Below are positions 15,753 through 25,538 of a stretch of DNA of 64,000 nucleotides, one piece after another. Origin of the DNA: Spirochaetia bacterium (GTDB lineage Bacteria; Spirochaetota; UBA4802; UBA5550). Numbering within the stretch: position 1 is the first letter of the stretch; the number at the start of each line of letters is the position of its first letter. The notes beneath the pieces were generated by a model. It did no database searches and was not told the DNA's origin. It saw only the letters and a list, made by a program, of their open reading frames with translations. Position numbers and translations under genes: made by a program. The stretch covers positions 1 to 64,000 of the forward strand of contig VFJS01000005.1 in the NCBI GenBank assembly GCA_009885955.1, in the 5' to 3' direction.

Positions 15753-18552
15753 ACTTTACTTCCTCTTCCAGTGAGAGTTCCATGCCCTCTTTATATTTAA
15801 CATCCGTAATCCCGAGGAATTTTCTCAATTCATCAACATTTCTCAGCCTGCCGGGGTCATCGTTTCTCCCCAGCACCGCATAGATCTGCAGTTTATCCTC
15901 CTTTCCTTTGACTGTTATCGGGGCCATTTTTTCCACGGCAAAAATATCTTTAACGAGCAAGTAGGAATCTTCACTTATTAGAATATCCGTACCAAAGGGC
16001 TTGTTCAGCTGCTCAATCCTTGATGCAATGTTTACCGCATCCCCGATTACGGTGTATTCCATCCGGTCTTCCGATCCGATCTGCCCGGCCAGCACCGGCC
16101 CTGTATTGATGCCGCATCCTATTTTGATTACAGGCCTCTTAACCCCGCCCCTCCCTTCATTAAAACTAACCAGCTCCCTCCTCATATTCAAAGCTGCATT
16201 TACCGCATTCTCAGTATCATTCCCCTTGGATATGGGCACTCCCCATTCAGCCATAATTGCGTCGCCAATATATTTATCAACGACACCGTTTGAATCATTG
16301 ACGCATTTTACCATGCGGGTCATGTATTCATTCAGAAATTCAACAACCTCTTCAGGTTCAAGATTTTCCGAAATGGCGGTGAAGGACCTGATATCCGAGA
16401 AGAATACCGCTGCTATTTTTCTTTCGCCTCCGAGACGGATTTCGCCATGCAGTACCTGTTCTGCTATTTCCTTGTTTACAAATTTCCCGAAAGCGTTCTT
16501 CATCCTTTCCCTTTCCTCAAGGCCCCTGCCCATTTCTACGAAGGAAGCAGTTAACTGCCCTATTTCATCTTTTGAAGTCGATTGTATGTCAACAATGTAA
16601 TGCCCTTCCTTGATTAAATCAGTCGCTTTTACAAGCCTAGTAATGGGACTGGTAAGTGTTTTCGCAAAAAGAAATATTATCAGCACTGCTGCCGATAATA
16701 CTGAAACCATGAGATAGATGTTTCTTTTCTGTATGTTATAAACCTCCTGCAGGGCCAGTTCCTCTTCCGAAAATGCAATAACACCGCTCCCGCCGAATCC
16801 AATCTTCTTAAATGACCCGAGAAAAACAGTATTGCTTTCATCTTTAAAACGCGTCTGCCCGTTATCAAGGGGGCTCTGAATCATGGCAGAAACAATAGGA
16901 AGATTTGACATGTTTGCCCCGGACTGCATTAATTTTTTGTCCGAATGTATCAGAATCTCGCCCTTATCATTCACCATGTATGTTTTTGTAATACCCTTGG
17001 GGTTGAAAGTCTTCATGATATTGTCCAGCCTAATGAAAATCACGGCAATGGAATTGATTTTCCTGTCATTTCCAACCTGGTATGGAAAGCTGACAGCAAT
17101 GACCAGCTGGTTTTCCATTACTTTTGACAGATTGTAAATTAATTTTGCCCCGTCAAAGGATCTGTTAAAAACCTGGGTATTGATATTATATGCAGCTGCA
17201 ATATCTTTATCAAAAAGCTGCATCTTGTTGATTAACTGCCTGTTGTAAATAATAAACTGGGGATTCTGATTTTCAATTTTATCGGGCTTATCAATTATTC
17301 CCGTAAATATAATTTCATTGTCATCTGAGATAAGATCCTGGATATTGAGAGAGCCTCCACCCGCTCCTTTTGTGACAGAATTAAACAGAAATTTGGATTT
17401 TTCAATAACAGTATTGATATCAGTATTGACCTTTAACGCTATGACGTCTGAAATATTCAGGTTATTCTCCTGAACCCTGATTATATTATCTTTCTTAAAA
17501 AAATATGTTGCAAGAAAAATCATTCCAGTTAGTGAGCTGACTATTACCAGAGTAACAATGGAAACCAGTTTAAAGCGTATGGAAGAATAAAAATTACCTT
17601 TTCTTATAATTGTGGAGTCATCAATAGAAACCGCTTTTAACCCGCTCTTTTTATCATCAAAAACCCTTTTTACCGGTTCCATTTTCAGAGCTTCTGAGCC
17701 TCCTTCCTTACCCTTTGCATAGGAGCTCACCGGTTCAAATATTTTAACAGGAGAAATCTCGTCGGCTGCATCAGCTTTCATAGTATCAGAACTTTCTATC
17801 ACAGGGGCAGCATCACTTTTTTCCTTGTCGCCTATGGCTTCACTGCCGGGAGCCCCTTCATAACCCTTTCCACCCGGAAGAATTTTTTCATCTAATACCG
17901 GTGTATGTAATGAATCCCTTTCTTCAATTTCTACCCTGTCACTATCCTTTAATTCTGATATTTTACCGGTTCCCTCATCATCAATTTTAATATCCCCGGT
18001 ATCCTCTTTCTTTTGATATTCGCCTACCCTTACGATTACTTCACTTTTATAACCTGCATTCCCATCATGTTGAATAAAGTCTTCAAATGATTTGATATAC
18101 TGAATTTCACTTTCAGAGGGTTTGTTGTCATTGCTGATGAGATCTATCCCTTTAATTGTTTCATCGAAATTTCTGCCGGTAATAATAAAAAAACACCCTA
18201 AAAGAGTAAGGGCATAACTCCTCCCGTAGGACAAAATCAGACAACCCCCCTTTGAAAAGCTTGTATGGATATTTTCCACCTGGTATTTTAAAACAGGAAA
18301 ATTGTCAGGATCAAGACTATCCAGATGAATGGATTTTATTTCAAAACCATTCCTGGCAAAATCATTAATAATTTTAATATATGCAGCCGGATCAACCGGC
18401 TCAGAAGATATTAGAAATATTGTCCTGATATTATTATGCTGCAGCTTTTTTATTCTTTCATCGGATATTCCATGGAAAGGGGGGGCATTTGAACCCATGT
18501 CCGGTAAAAATTCGATGAGAAGCTTTCTCTTATTATTTTTTATATTGGCCAT
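15733..18552 (-). CDS. membrane-bound class III adenylate cyclase with an unusual N-terminal domain
   Basis: A 939-residue protein. Residues ~1-165 form a cytoplasmic domain resembling a dual-specificity phosphatase whose active loop is degenerate (GGCLILSYGRSYAL at ~103-117). An acidic linker follows (~166-320), then TM1 (~327-350), a periplasmic Cache-like sensor (~355-605), TM2 (~610-630), HAMP (~632-685) and a class III cyclase domain (~700-900). The cyclase keeps both metal-binding Asp (FFSDIRSFT, GDAIMAEWG) and the transition-state Asn/Arg (GDAVNIASRIE). DKYIGDA and EYTVIGD favour ATP over GTP. The product would be cAMP made in response to a periplasmic signal. It overlaps the FecR-domain gene. 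Confidence 0.9.
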   Translation of the reverse strand: MANIKNNKRKLLIEFLPDMGSNAPPFHGISDERIKKLQHNNIRTIFLISSEPVDPAAYIKIINDFARNGFEIKSIHLDSLDPDNFPVLKYQVENIHTSFSKGGCLILSYGRSYALTLLGCFFIITGRNFDETIKGIDLISNDNKPSESEIQYIKSFEDFIQHDGNAGYKSEVIVRVGEYQKKEDTGDIKIDDEGTGKISELKDSDRVEIEERDSLHTPVLDEKILPGGKGYEGAPGSEAIGDKEKSDAAPVIESSDTMKADAADEISPVKIFEPVSSYAKGKEGGSEALKMEPVKRVFDDKKSGLKAVSIDDSTIIRKGNFYSSIRFKLVSIVTLVIVSSLTGMIFLATYFFKKDNIIRVQENNLNISDVIALKVNTDINTVIEKSKFLFNSVTKGAGGGSLNIQDLISDDNEIIFTGIIDKPDKIENQNPQFIIYNRQLINKMQLFDKDIAAAYNINTQVFNRSFDGAKLIYNLSKVMENQLVIAVSFPYQVGNDRKINSIAVIFIRLDNIMKTFNPKGITKTYMVNDKGEILIHSDKKLMQSGANMSNLPIVSAMIQSPLDNGQTRFKDESNTVFLGSFKKIGFGGSGVIAFSEEELALQEVYNIQKRNIYLMVSVLSAAVLIIFLFAKTLTSPITRLVKATDLIKEGHYIVDIQSTSKDEIGQLTASFVEMGRGLEERERMKNAFGKFVNKEIAEQVLHGEIRLGGERKIAAVFFSDIRSFTAISENLEPEEVVEFLNEYMTRMVKCVNDSNGVVDKYIGDAIMAEWGVPISKGNDTENAVNAALNMRRELVSFNEGRGGVKRPVIKIGCGINTGPVLAGQIGSEDRMEYTVIGDAVNIASRIEQLNKPFGTDILISEDSYLLVKDIFAVEKMAPITVKGKEDKLQIYAVLGRNDDPGRLRNVDELRKFLGITDVKYKEGMELSLEEEVKYEILDS

Positions 18553-18722
18553 TTACTTTTTTAGCAAGAACAGGAATAGGCGGTGGAATTTATCTGAATT
18601 TTTAAAAAAAAAATTCTCGACATATTCCCCATATAAATAATTTTTATATTTATTGTCCCTTTTTATATAATCGGATAAAAAAATCATATAATTAATTGAT
18701 TGTTTAAAAAAGTCCTGAAATT

Positions 18723-19838
18723 ATGTTAAAAAGCAATATAAAAATATCCAGCCAAAAATTGAATGAAATCGCTGATTATTGCCATACTATCATCATCAAT
18801 TCAACATCAAAAGATGAATCCTTAAAAAAAATATCCCAGGTTGCCTTCAATAATTTCGGTGAATTCTTTGGGCCCTATATTCTTGAGGATATGTCGCATA
18901 TTTCAATTAATTTCATTGAAATACTTGACCAGATACTGTTTACAATAAATAATGGGGATTTTGAAGGCGATAATATTAAAAACTATATCATTGACGATCT
19001 CTATGCAAGAATTCAGATCTATCTTGAAATATTTAAAGGGACCGATTATTATAAAAAATCACTGTCAAACAGGATATTATCCTATGATGATACATTAATA
19101 ATTTCCCAGTACCAGATGTCTGAATATATCCCTGATTTAATGTCAGAATTCTACGACCAGCCCAACCTGAGAAAACCGATCCTCAATGCCCTCTTAAGAT
19201 TTGACGTGGAGGAGCTGATAAATTTTTACTATCAGATCATAAAAGATATATATTGCCTGGAATTAAAATGTCTTGCCCTGCTGGGCTTAAAGACTCTCAG
19301 TATAAAATTCAATAACTGGTATATTTTTAAAAACCATGATGAGGAATTATCTCAAATTATCAGTTACGGTGAATCTTTTGATACTGAAAACATTGAAAAT
19401 AGCCCTATACCGAATGATATTTACCGTTCATTATTTGCAGTAAAATTCATTGAAATTAATATCAATACATTTGATAATGAAAAGGCCTTTCAATGGATTT
19501 TCAAATTAAACCATTGTTTAATCGAACTAAATAATGAAAATCCTCTTTTCACCAGTATTATGCAGTCCATGTCCAATATAATAAATGTTATTGATCTTAA
19601 TCATTTAAAAACGGTACTAAGGGATAAGGATAATCTGGCTTTATTCATAAGGCTGCTTGATCTTCTCCCGGGAACATTTTTTAACAGAATTATAGGCAGA
19701 TTGAATATGCTTGGGATGGAATTCTTTGAATCAATACAATATCTCATAAATGCTAAAAAGATGAAATTTAAAGGAATTAATTCAAATATTCTGAATTTTA
19801 TTTACTGGGTATCGGCAAATAACTTCAGGGCTGGTTGA
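18723..19838 (+). CDS. alpha-helical protein of unknown function
   Basis: The 371-residue product is rich in Ile, Leu, Asn and acidic residues, has no signal peptide or membrane helix, and reads as repeated amphipathic helices, suggesting an alpha-solenoid. I recognise no family. It is divergent from the adenylate cyclase gene (170 bases between starts) and ends three bases before the convergent EAL gene. No strong ribosome binding site precedes the ATG, so the start is tentative. Coding is supported by the long uninterrupted frame and spirochaete-like codon use. Confidence 0.65.
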   Translation: MLKSNIKISSQKLNEIADYCHTIIINSTSKDESLKKISQVAFNNFGEFFGPYILEDMSHISINFIEILDQILFTINNGDFEGDNIKNYIIDDLYARIQIYLEIFKGTDYYKKSLSNRILSYDDTLIISQYQMSEYIPDLMSEFYDQPNLRKPILNALLRFDVEELINFYYQIIKDIYCLELKCLALLGLKTLSIKFNNWYIFKNHDEELSQIISYGESFDTENIENSPIPNDIYRSLFAVKFIEININTFDNEKAFQWIFKLNHCLIELNNENPLFTSIMQSMSNIINVIDLNHLKTVLRDKDNLALFIRLLDLLPGTFFNRIIGRLNMLGMEFFESIQYLINAKKMKFKGINSNILNFIYWVSANNFRAG

Positions 19839-19841
19839 TAA

Positions 19842-21215
19842 TTAGAGGAATTCAAGAAGCATCTTCCTGGCTGAGATACTATCCAGAGGCTTTGAACGTA
19901 AATATCCCTGCCAGTAATCGCACTTAATTTCCTTCAGAATATCCAGATGCTCTTCAAGCTCCACCCCTTCAGCTACCACAATCTTGTTCAGGTTGTGAGC
20001 CAGAGCGACGATCGATCGTACAATTTCTTCGCTTTCCCTGTCAAAGTGCATCCATTGAACAAATGATTTATCTATCTTCATCACATTAAAAGGAAAATGC
20101 AAAAGATAGCTGAGTGAAGAATAACCAGTACCAAAATCGTCCATGTAGAGATGAAAACCCCTGGATTTAAACTGGAGCAGAATATTATTTGCCGCTTCCA
20201 TATCCTCCATGATTACACTTTCAGTTATCTCAATACCAATGTTATCCGGTAAAATTCCATTTTTATTAATAATTTTAAAAATCTTTTCGCAGAGCTCAGG
20301 GTCGCCGAACTGTTTCGGTGAAAGGTTGATATTAATCTTGAGGATCCTTTTAAAATCAAATTCTTCCTGCCATATCTTTAACTGCCTGGAGGCCTCATAA
20401 GCTATCCAGTGCCCGATCCTGGCTATGAGCGGTGAATTCTCTATATGAACAATAAATTCGTCAGGTGGAATTATTACATTATTTTTTTCCCATCTTATTA
20501 AAGCTTCAAAACCATAAATTGTGTTTTCCTTAACAGATATAACAGGCTGATAAAATAATCTGAGTTCATTTTTATCAATTGCTCCCTGGAGGGAATCCAT
20601 ATCAAAATCACTGTCTGTGAGACTAATATATTTATCATCCAGTGTATCGCTGTACTTGCTTACATTGGAAATTTTCATGTTATTATAAACAATATTTTTG
20701 AGAATCTTATTCTGATGAACAGCATTTTCTACTACAGATACAAGATGGTTTTCAAGTTTATCTGTTGAAATATTAATATTATATTCATTCGCTTTATATT
20801 TGAGCTGTAAATGATGAAGTGTATTTTTTTCTTCAACTTTATCCAGATTATTAATTATTTTTTCAAGGCTGGTTTTAAGGTAATCATTGCTGCAGGGTGT
20901 GATGATATGATATAATATATTGGATTCAAGTTCCTTGAAATAAAATTCCGGATTATTTAACGGAGAAATAAATACCACAGTAATTTTATTATCTATATTA
21001 ATTCTTTTTATCAATTCAATGATGTCATAATTAGCCAGATTATCGATTCTATGCCGGCAAAGAATTAAATCAACATCAGAAATTTCAAAAGTTTCATCGA
21101 AAATTTCCTTTTCATTTACTGTAACCAGTTTATGATGTTCACTTGACAGAAACTTTTCGATGTTTTCATCCCTGCCAATATAATAATTTATCAATAATAA
21201 ATTTTTAATATCCAT
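19842..21215 (-). CDS. c-di-GMP phosphodiesterase with EAL domain and receiver-like N-terminus
   Basis: The 457-residue product ends in a full EAL domain (~205-457): GFEALIRWE, INLSPKQF, IEITESV, MDDFGTGYSSLSYL, MKIDKSFV and VVAEGVELEEH. The Glu, Asn and Asp residues needed for metal binding and hydrolysis are all present, so it should cleave c-di-GMP to pGpG. The N-terminal ~125 residues look like a response-regulator receiver, but the usual phospho-Asp strand reads DLILCRHR and the conserved Lys is missing, so phosphorylation is unlikely. A helical segment (~130-190) joins them. Its ATG overlaps the stop codon of the VWA gene by one base, indicating coupling. Confidence 0.9.
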   Translation of the reverse strand: MDIKNLLLINYYIGRDENIEKFLSSEHHKLVTVNEKEIFDETFEISDVDLILCRHRIDNLANYDIIELIKRINIDNKITVVFISPLNNPEFYFKELESNILYHIITPCSNDYLKTSLEKIINNLDKVEEKNTLHHLQLKYKANEYNINISTDKLENHLVSVVENAVHQNKILKNIVYNNMKISNVSKYSDTLDDKYISLTDSDFDMDSLQGAIDKNELRLFYQPVISVKENTIYGFEALIRWEKNNVIIPPDEFIVHIENSPLIARIGHWIAYEASRQLKIWQEEFDFKRILKININLSPKQFGDPELCEKIFKIINKNGILPDNIGIEITESVIMEDMEAANNILLQFKSRGFHLYMDDFGTGYSSLSYLLHFPFNVMKIDKSFVQWMHFDRESEEIVRSIVALAHNLNKIVVAEGVELEEHLDILKEIKCDYWQGYLRSKPLDSISARKMLLEFL

Positions 21216-22876
21216 TATTCTCTGATATCCCTGGCCCTGGAAAATAGTTCAATATTTTCAATTTTAACATCAATGAACCAAAGAGGCGGATGAAACAGGC
21301 CGTTTTCCATGAAATACTTTTTCCTTTTTACAATATCAGTAAGTTCAGCTTTGAGCAAGGATGGAACAAAATCAGAAGTAATTTTATAGGACATTGGCAA
21401 TAACGATATCCCATAGGCGTTGGCCTGATCCTCCTTAATCATAACACCCAGCGGCATAACATAACCCTGTCTGTATTTATCATTCAAAAAATTATATAAG
21501 CCTGAATCATAAATCTGAATCCAGAACGATATTTTACCGTCTGAAATCAGGGCTTTCCCGACAGGTGAATAGGATGTTCCTTTCACATTATAAAAACCGG
21601 AAAAAATTGAGTTCAAAACCTCATGGAGATTATTTTCCAGTTTCTCCTTGTTGATAATCCGTTCGCCTGTTATATTTGAAAATTCTTCAGCAATTTTACC
21701 CGGCTCAATGATATACTTTTTTTCATCATAAAATATTTCATTCAGATAACTTTTTGGTTTTCCAAAACCGGTGTACTGATTCTTATTGTCGATTATTCCA
21801 TCCATCCATGAAATATCATAAACCCTGGATTGAAAAACACGGTTTCCCTCAAGATACAATTCAATCATAGAACCGTTGACGTCAAAAACCTTCTGGTGGT
21901 AGGATACTTCTCTGTAATTACCCTTTGTATTTGAAGATAGCCTTTTTATTATCTCATGCTCGTCAGCTTTAAAACTGCTAAGGGAAATAGAATTTATTTT
22001 AATCCCCTTTTGTTCAGAAATAATACCATATTTTTCATTATATCCGGTTCGTCCAATATTAGAATTGGCAATTACCATTATCAATTTGGTAGCATCCCGT
22101 CTCCATTTCACATTTTCAACAGAATGCTTCAAGGAATTGAAAAAATTTCCTGAATTCATGCCTCCTGATGGCTGGATTACGTCAAGTATTTTACGGAGCG
22201 ATGTTATTGAATTTAATGACACAGAACCGTAATCATAGGATGTTTTGGATGAAAAGGGGATAATATATATTCTTGTATCTATCCTGAGGCTGTCTATGAT
22301 ATACCCTGATAAACGCAAGATTGCATCTTTGACAGAGGTCCATTCAAGGCTCATTTTATATGACGTATCAATCAGAAATACCAAATCCAGCGGGGGTTTG
22401 TCCATACTCTTTTTAATATCTTTAAAATTATAGAAAATTTCCCTGACCTCTTTTTGCGCCAGCTCAATGAGGCTATTCCCGGAAAATTTCATATTAATTA
22501 CAGCTTTTTTTTCCTTAACTGAATAAAGGACACTGCTGGATAAATATTTTCTTCCTGATTTTGATAGTGTCCCCAGAAGAATGTAGTCGAGAAACCTTGC
22601 CCTGCCAATCATGTCAAGGTCTTCACCTGTAAGAGTTTTTTCAGGATCCAGGCCGAAACGCCTGAGATCCATTTCAATATCCCTAGGAGCAGCTACATCA
22701 AGATCCTTCTTATAAACAGCGCCTAATGAGATTAATTTGGAATACTCAGAACCTGTTTCTGCCTTAAAATACTCCGATGGATTATTAACTTTGTATGGTA
22801 AAATAGCAATTTCAGAAAATGATGACAGTTCGAAAAAATATAATAGGATGATAATAAATACAATTTTTTTAATCAT
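21215..22876 (-). CDS. secreted von Willebrand A domain protein
   Basis: The 553-residue product begins with a signal peptide (residues 1-20). Residues ~22-150 resemble CsgG-like or TolB-like envelope modules (AILPYKVNNPSEYF, YILLGTLSKSGRKYL). A VWA domain occupies ~160-340 with the MIDAS start DLVFLIDTSYKMS, a later GGMNSG turn, and LIMVIANSNIGR. The MIDAS is slightly atypical (D-T-S-Y-K-M-S). The C-terminal ~200 residues are not recognised. VWA domains bind protein ligands through a divalent metal. It is the first gene of a two-gene operon with the EAL phosphodiesterase, suggesting periplasmic sensing tied to c-di-GMP turnover; that link is inference. Confidence 0.8.
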   Translation of the reverse strand: MIKKIVFIIILLYFFELSSFSEIAILPYKVNNPSEYFKAETGSEYSKLISLGAVYKKDLDVAAPRDIEMDLRRFGLDPEKTLTGEDLDMIGRARFLDYILLGTLSKSGRKYLSSSVLYSVKEKKAVINMKFSGNSLIELAQKEVREIFYNFKDIKKSMDKPPLDLVFLIDTSYKMSLEWTSVKDAILRLSGYIIDSLRIDTRIYIIPFSSKTSYDYGSVSLNSITSLRKILDVIQPSGGMNSGNFFNSLKHSVENVKWRRDATKLIMVIANSNIGRTGYNEKYGIISEQKGIKINSISLSSFKADEHEIIKRLSSNTKGNYREVSYHQKVFDVNGSMIELYLEGNRVFQSRVYDISWMDGIIDNKNQYTGFGKPKSYLNEIFYDEKKYIIEPGKIAEEFSNITGERIINKEKLENNLHEVLNSIFSGFYNVKGTSYSPVGKALISDGKISFWIQIYDSGLYNFLNDKYRQGYVMPLGVMIKEDQANAYGISLLPMSYKITSDFVPSLLKAELTDIVKRKKYFMENGLFHPPLWFIDVKIENIELFSRARDIRE

Positions 22877-23133
22877 AATTATGTACTACAGGCATTTCAA
22901 TATACTATACCTATCGGCAATAGAACACCTAAATTCTACTATCTTCTCCATAAATATTATTTTTGAGAATTATTTAATAATAATTACTTCTGCTTCTGAG
23001 TCAAGCTACAATAATAATTTATTCTTGACATCCTTATATTTAACTGTTAAAATAAAATAAATTGTATTTTTATTGAAATGTCTAAATAACATATCAACTT
23101 ATTAAAGCAGTATTGAAATAAACTGGAGGCATT

Positions 23134-23430
23134 ATGAAATTTATTATATTTCTGATAACATTAATAACACTTTCCGGCCTGCTGATATTATGTAATCCGC
23201 CAAAAAAAGATATATCCATTCATGATTTTATGAAAATTGATATGGAAATAACTGCAACCGATCAAAAACCTGAATCCAAGAGTGCGATAGCGAAAAAATA
23301 TGGATACACATTAGAACAATATGAAGATTTCGCAAAAAAAGTCGAAAAAGATCCTAAATTGAAAGAACAAATAGGTGATTTAATCCTTAAAAACCAATTA
23401 GAAAAATCAAAAAATATCAAAAAAAAATAA
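23134..23430 (+). CDS. small putative lipoprotein
   Basis: A 98-residue product. The N-terminus has one Lys and a hydrophobic core ending in LLILCNPP, a plausible lipobox with Cys at ~20. The mature part is a charged helical segment (YGYTLEQYEDFAKKVEKDPK at ~55-75) ending in a Lys-rich tail. CTGGAGGC lies at a good distance before the ATG. The next gene starts on the base after its stop codon, so the two are surely cotranscribed. No family is recognised. Confidence 0.72.
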   Translation: MKFIIFLITLITLSGLLILCNPPKKDISIHDFMKIDMEITATDQKPESKSAIAKKYGYTLEQYEDFAKKVEKDPKLKEQIGDLILKNQLEKSKNIKKK

Positions 23431-24588
23431 ATGGATTTAAACTGTAAAAAGTGTACCCAAAAGTATCACATCCCTGATGATCAAATATCAAACAGGAGAA
23501 TATACTTCAATTGTGAAAAATGCGGCTATAAAATTATCATTGATCTCAGGGGTGAAAGCTGGCTTTCCTATAAAGGTTTTGATTCCAAAACCTTTTCTTC
23601 CAGGGACATTCTTGAAGGAATATTTTTTTCATTCAATTTAAAAAATATTCTCATAACCTTTTTTCTTTTGCTTACTTATTCTTTCTTTGGGATAATATTC
23701 TTTTTATTATTCACAAAAAACAGTGACTTTTTTTCATCATATCCTATAGCTTCCATAATGTTTATTCTTATCATTTCTTTAATTATGATATACATATACG
23801 ACATTCACCTTTACCTGTTATCAAGGAACACCTATAACAGGATTAAATTAAGCCGTAACATTCAATTCTCCACAATTACTCATGAAATATATGATGATAT
23901 TGTTCCCATCTTCATGATATCCACAGGATTGATAATCATTTTTGTAATCTTTTTTTCCCCGGTATATCTGATGAAAAATAACTATGCCCCGGTTTATGAA
24001 GGAATTTTTCATTCTTTCAACTTAATTCTTGTTTCAATAATAATTTTTATATTTTTTTTCAAAAATATTCTCTATTCTTTTATCGCTTTCAGAAACAGAA
24101 ATTTCCATGATACTTTTTCAGGAATTTTCAGGTTCCTTGCAATAGAAAATATTAATGTACCGGTTTTCCTGTTTCTCATCTGCTCGATAACTTGTTGCGT
24201 CTTTTTATTTATTCATTCAATTGTCATACTGGGATTATCTTTCATAATCTTTCTTCTTGCCCCGGCTATATCCGGAAATATCGGATTTTCAGCAACAGGC
24301 ATATCCCCATCTGCATCTGCAGGTAAATTTGGTAAATTAACTGAGGTATTGGTAAAATTCGCAGGCCCATTGAATGATGGCGCACCATTAATTATTTTTT
24401 CAACATTTCTGGTTTTTATCTTTATCTTATCTTATATAATAAACCTTAATCAGACACTATCATCCGTCGCTGTCATGATAATGGAATCAAATCCGGGACG
24501 ATCAATTAACAAAAAAGTTATTCTTTTTATCATTGGCATCATCTTTATATCTTTTATGAGTCTCGTATATTTTCTTTCCTTATTTTAA
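23431..24588 (+). CDS. zinc-ribbon and Yip1-like polytopic membrane protein
   Basis: The 385-residue product opens with an MJ0042-type zinc ribbon (residues 4-40: NCKKCTQKYHIPDDQ, then FNCEKCGYKI), with four Cys in two CxxC pairs. Six or seven hydrophobic helices follow, in the pattern of Yip1/DUF1282-like proteins, including FLLAPAISGNIGFSATG and a final helix at the C-terminus. The role is unknown; the same fusion of zinc ribbon and membrane domain occurs in other bacteria. It follows the small lipoprotein with no gap and its 3' end overlaps the convergent amidohydrolase gene by nine bases. Confidence 0.78.
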   Translation: MDLNCKKCTQKYHIPDDQISNRRIYFNCEKCGYKIIIDLRGESWLSYKGFDSKTFSSRDILEGIFFSFNLKNILITFFLLLTYSFFGIIFFLLFTKNSDFFSSYPIASIMFILIISLIMIYIYDIHLYLLSRNTYNRIKLSRNIQFSTITHEIYDDIVPIFMISTGLIIIFVIFFSPVYLMKNNYAPVYEGIFHSFNLILVSIIIFIFFFKNILYSFIAFRNRNFHDTFSGIFRFLAIENINVPVFLFLICSITCCVFLFIHSIVILGLSFIIFLLAPAISGNIGFSATGISPSASAGKFGKLTEVLVKFAGPLNDGAPLIIFSTFLVFIFILSYIINLNQTLSSVAVMIMESNPGRSINKKVILFIIGIIFISFMSLVYFLSLF

Positions 24589-25419
24589 ACCAAACAAACT
24601 TGCGGCGTTAAGCCCCAGAATATTATTTTTCGCTGTTTCATCCAGTTTAAGTTTATCAATTGAATCGATATATTTGGAAAATTTAATCAGGGGAAAATCA
24701 CTGCCAAACAGGATCTTTTCTGAACCGAGAATGTCTATTGCAACCCTGTATATTTTATCATTATATAAATATGGCGACGCAGCTGTATCATAATAAAAAT
24801 TATTGAATTTCTTCCCGATTTCCGGCATCAATTCATAAAAAAGAAGACCGCCTCCCCAGTGGGCAAAAATTATTGTGACTTCAGAATACCTGCTGAGTAT
24901 TTTATATAACTCTGAAAAATTAGGATTGTATTTGCCCGTATAGGGATGTCCAACAGGTTCATTTAAATGCAGAGATACAGGCAAAGAATACATTTGCGCC
25001 GATTTAAAAATTTCTTCAAGATAATTCAGCGATTCTTCTCCCATACCATCAGCATAAAATCCGATTTCACTGATTCCAAACAATTTTTTTTCCTTAATAT
25101 CCTTAACCCACCCCTTAATATCTTCTTTCTCATCCAGCGGAACCGAACCAAAAGGGAGCACCCTCCCTTCGGTCAAATCATACACTCTGCTGAAATATTC
25201 ATTCTGCTCTTCACAGAATTTTTTTCCAAACCATGGGAATCCCATACCCACCGCATAATCAATGCCGCCATCCTTCATGGATGAATAGAGGGAAGAGTGA
25301 TTGATAACCTTTGATTTTTTATCGCTATAGAGTGCCATGAAATTTTTATCTGAGAGATATCCCTCTCTGTCAGTGCAGATATTGTCTTTAAATATATGAG
25401 TATGAATATCAATTATCAT
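24580..25419 (-). CDS. amidohydrolase family metal-dependent hydrolase
   Basis: A 279-residue TIM-barrel hydrolase of the amidohydrolase_2 group (ACMSD/TatD-like). Metal ligands are visible: DIHTHIF at the N-terminus, VSLHLNEPVGHP (~150), FAHWGGG (~185), and GSDFPL (~242) with the final Asp. Members act as decarboxylases or hydrolases on cyclic or carboxylated compounds; the substrate here is unknown. It is a single leftward gene, with a long AT-rich gap on its 5' side and a convergent overlap with the zinc-ribbon gene at its 3' end. Confidence 0.87.
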   Translation of the reverse strand: MIIDIHTHIFKDNICTDREGYLSDKNFMALYSDKKSKVINHSSLYSSMKDGGIDYAVGMGFPWFGKKFCEEQNEYFSRVYDLTEGRVLPFGSVPLDEKEDIKGWVKDIKEKKLFGISEIGFYADGMGEESLNYLEEIFKSAQMYSLPVSLHLNEPVGHPYTGKYNPNFSELYKILSRYSEVTIIFAHWGGGLLFYELMPEIGKKFNNFYYDTAASPYLYNDKIYRVAIDILGSEKILFGSDFPLIKFSKYIDSIDKLKLDETAKNNILGLNAASLFGLK

Positions 25420-25508
25420 ATCACCCCCGTTGTATTTACAAACTTATGCTGAAAAAATAAATTTGAATTAAACAATTTATTTTTTTTACTTGATATCAAT
25501 GTATTTTT

Positions 25509-25537
25509 TTATCATAATGTAATAAATTTACTATAAT
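25509..25537 (+). promoter_or_regulatory. candidate sigma-70-type promoter
   Basis: TTATCA (25509-25514) and TATAAT (25532-25537) are separated by 17 bases. This is the best promoter-like pair upstream of the PilZ-like gene. A second TATAAT at 25551-25556 lies inside the stem-loop that follows and also has a -35-like TTTACT at 25527-25532. The start of transcription would fall within or just before the stem-loop. Confidence 0.45.
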
Positions 25538-25538
25538 T

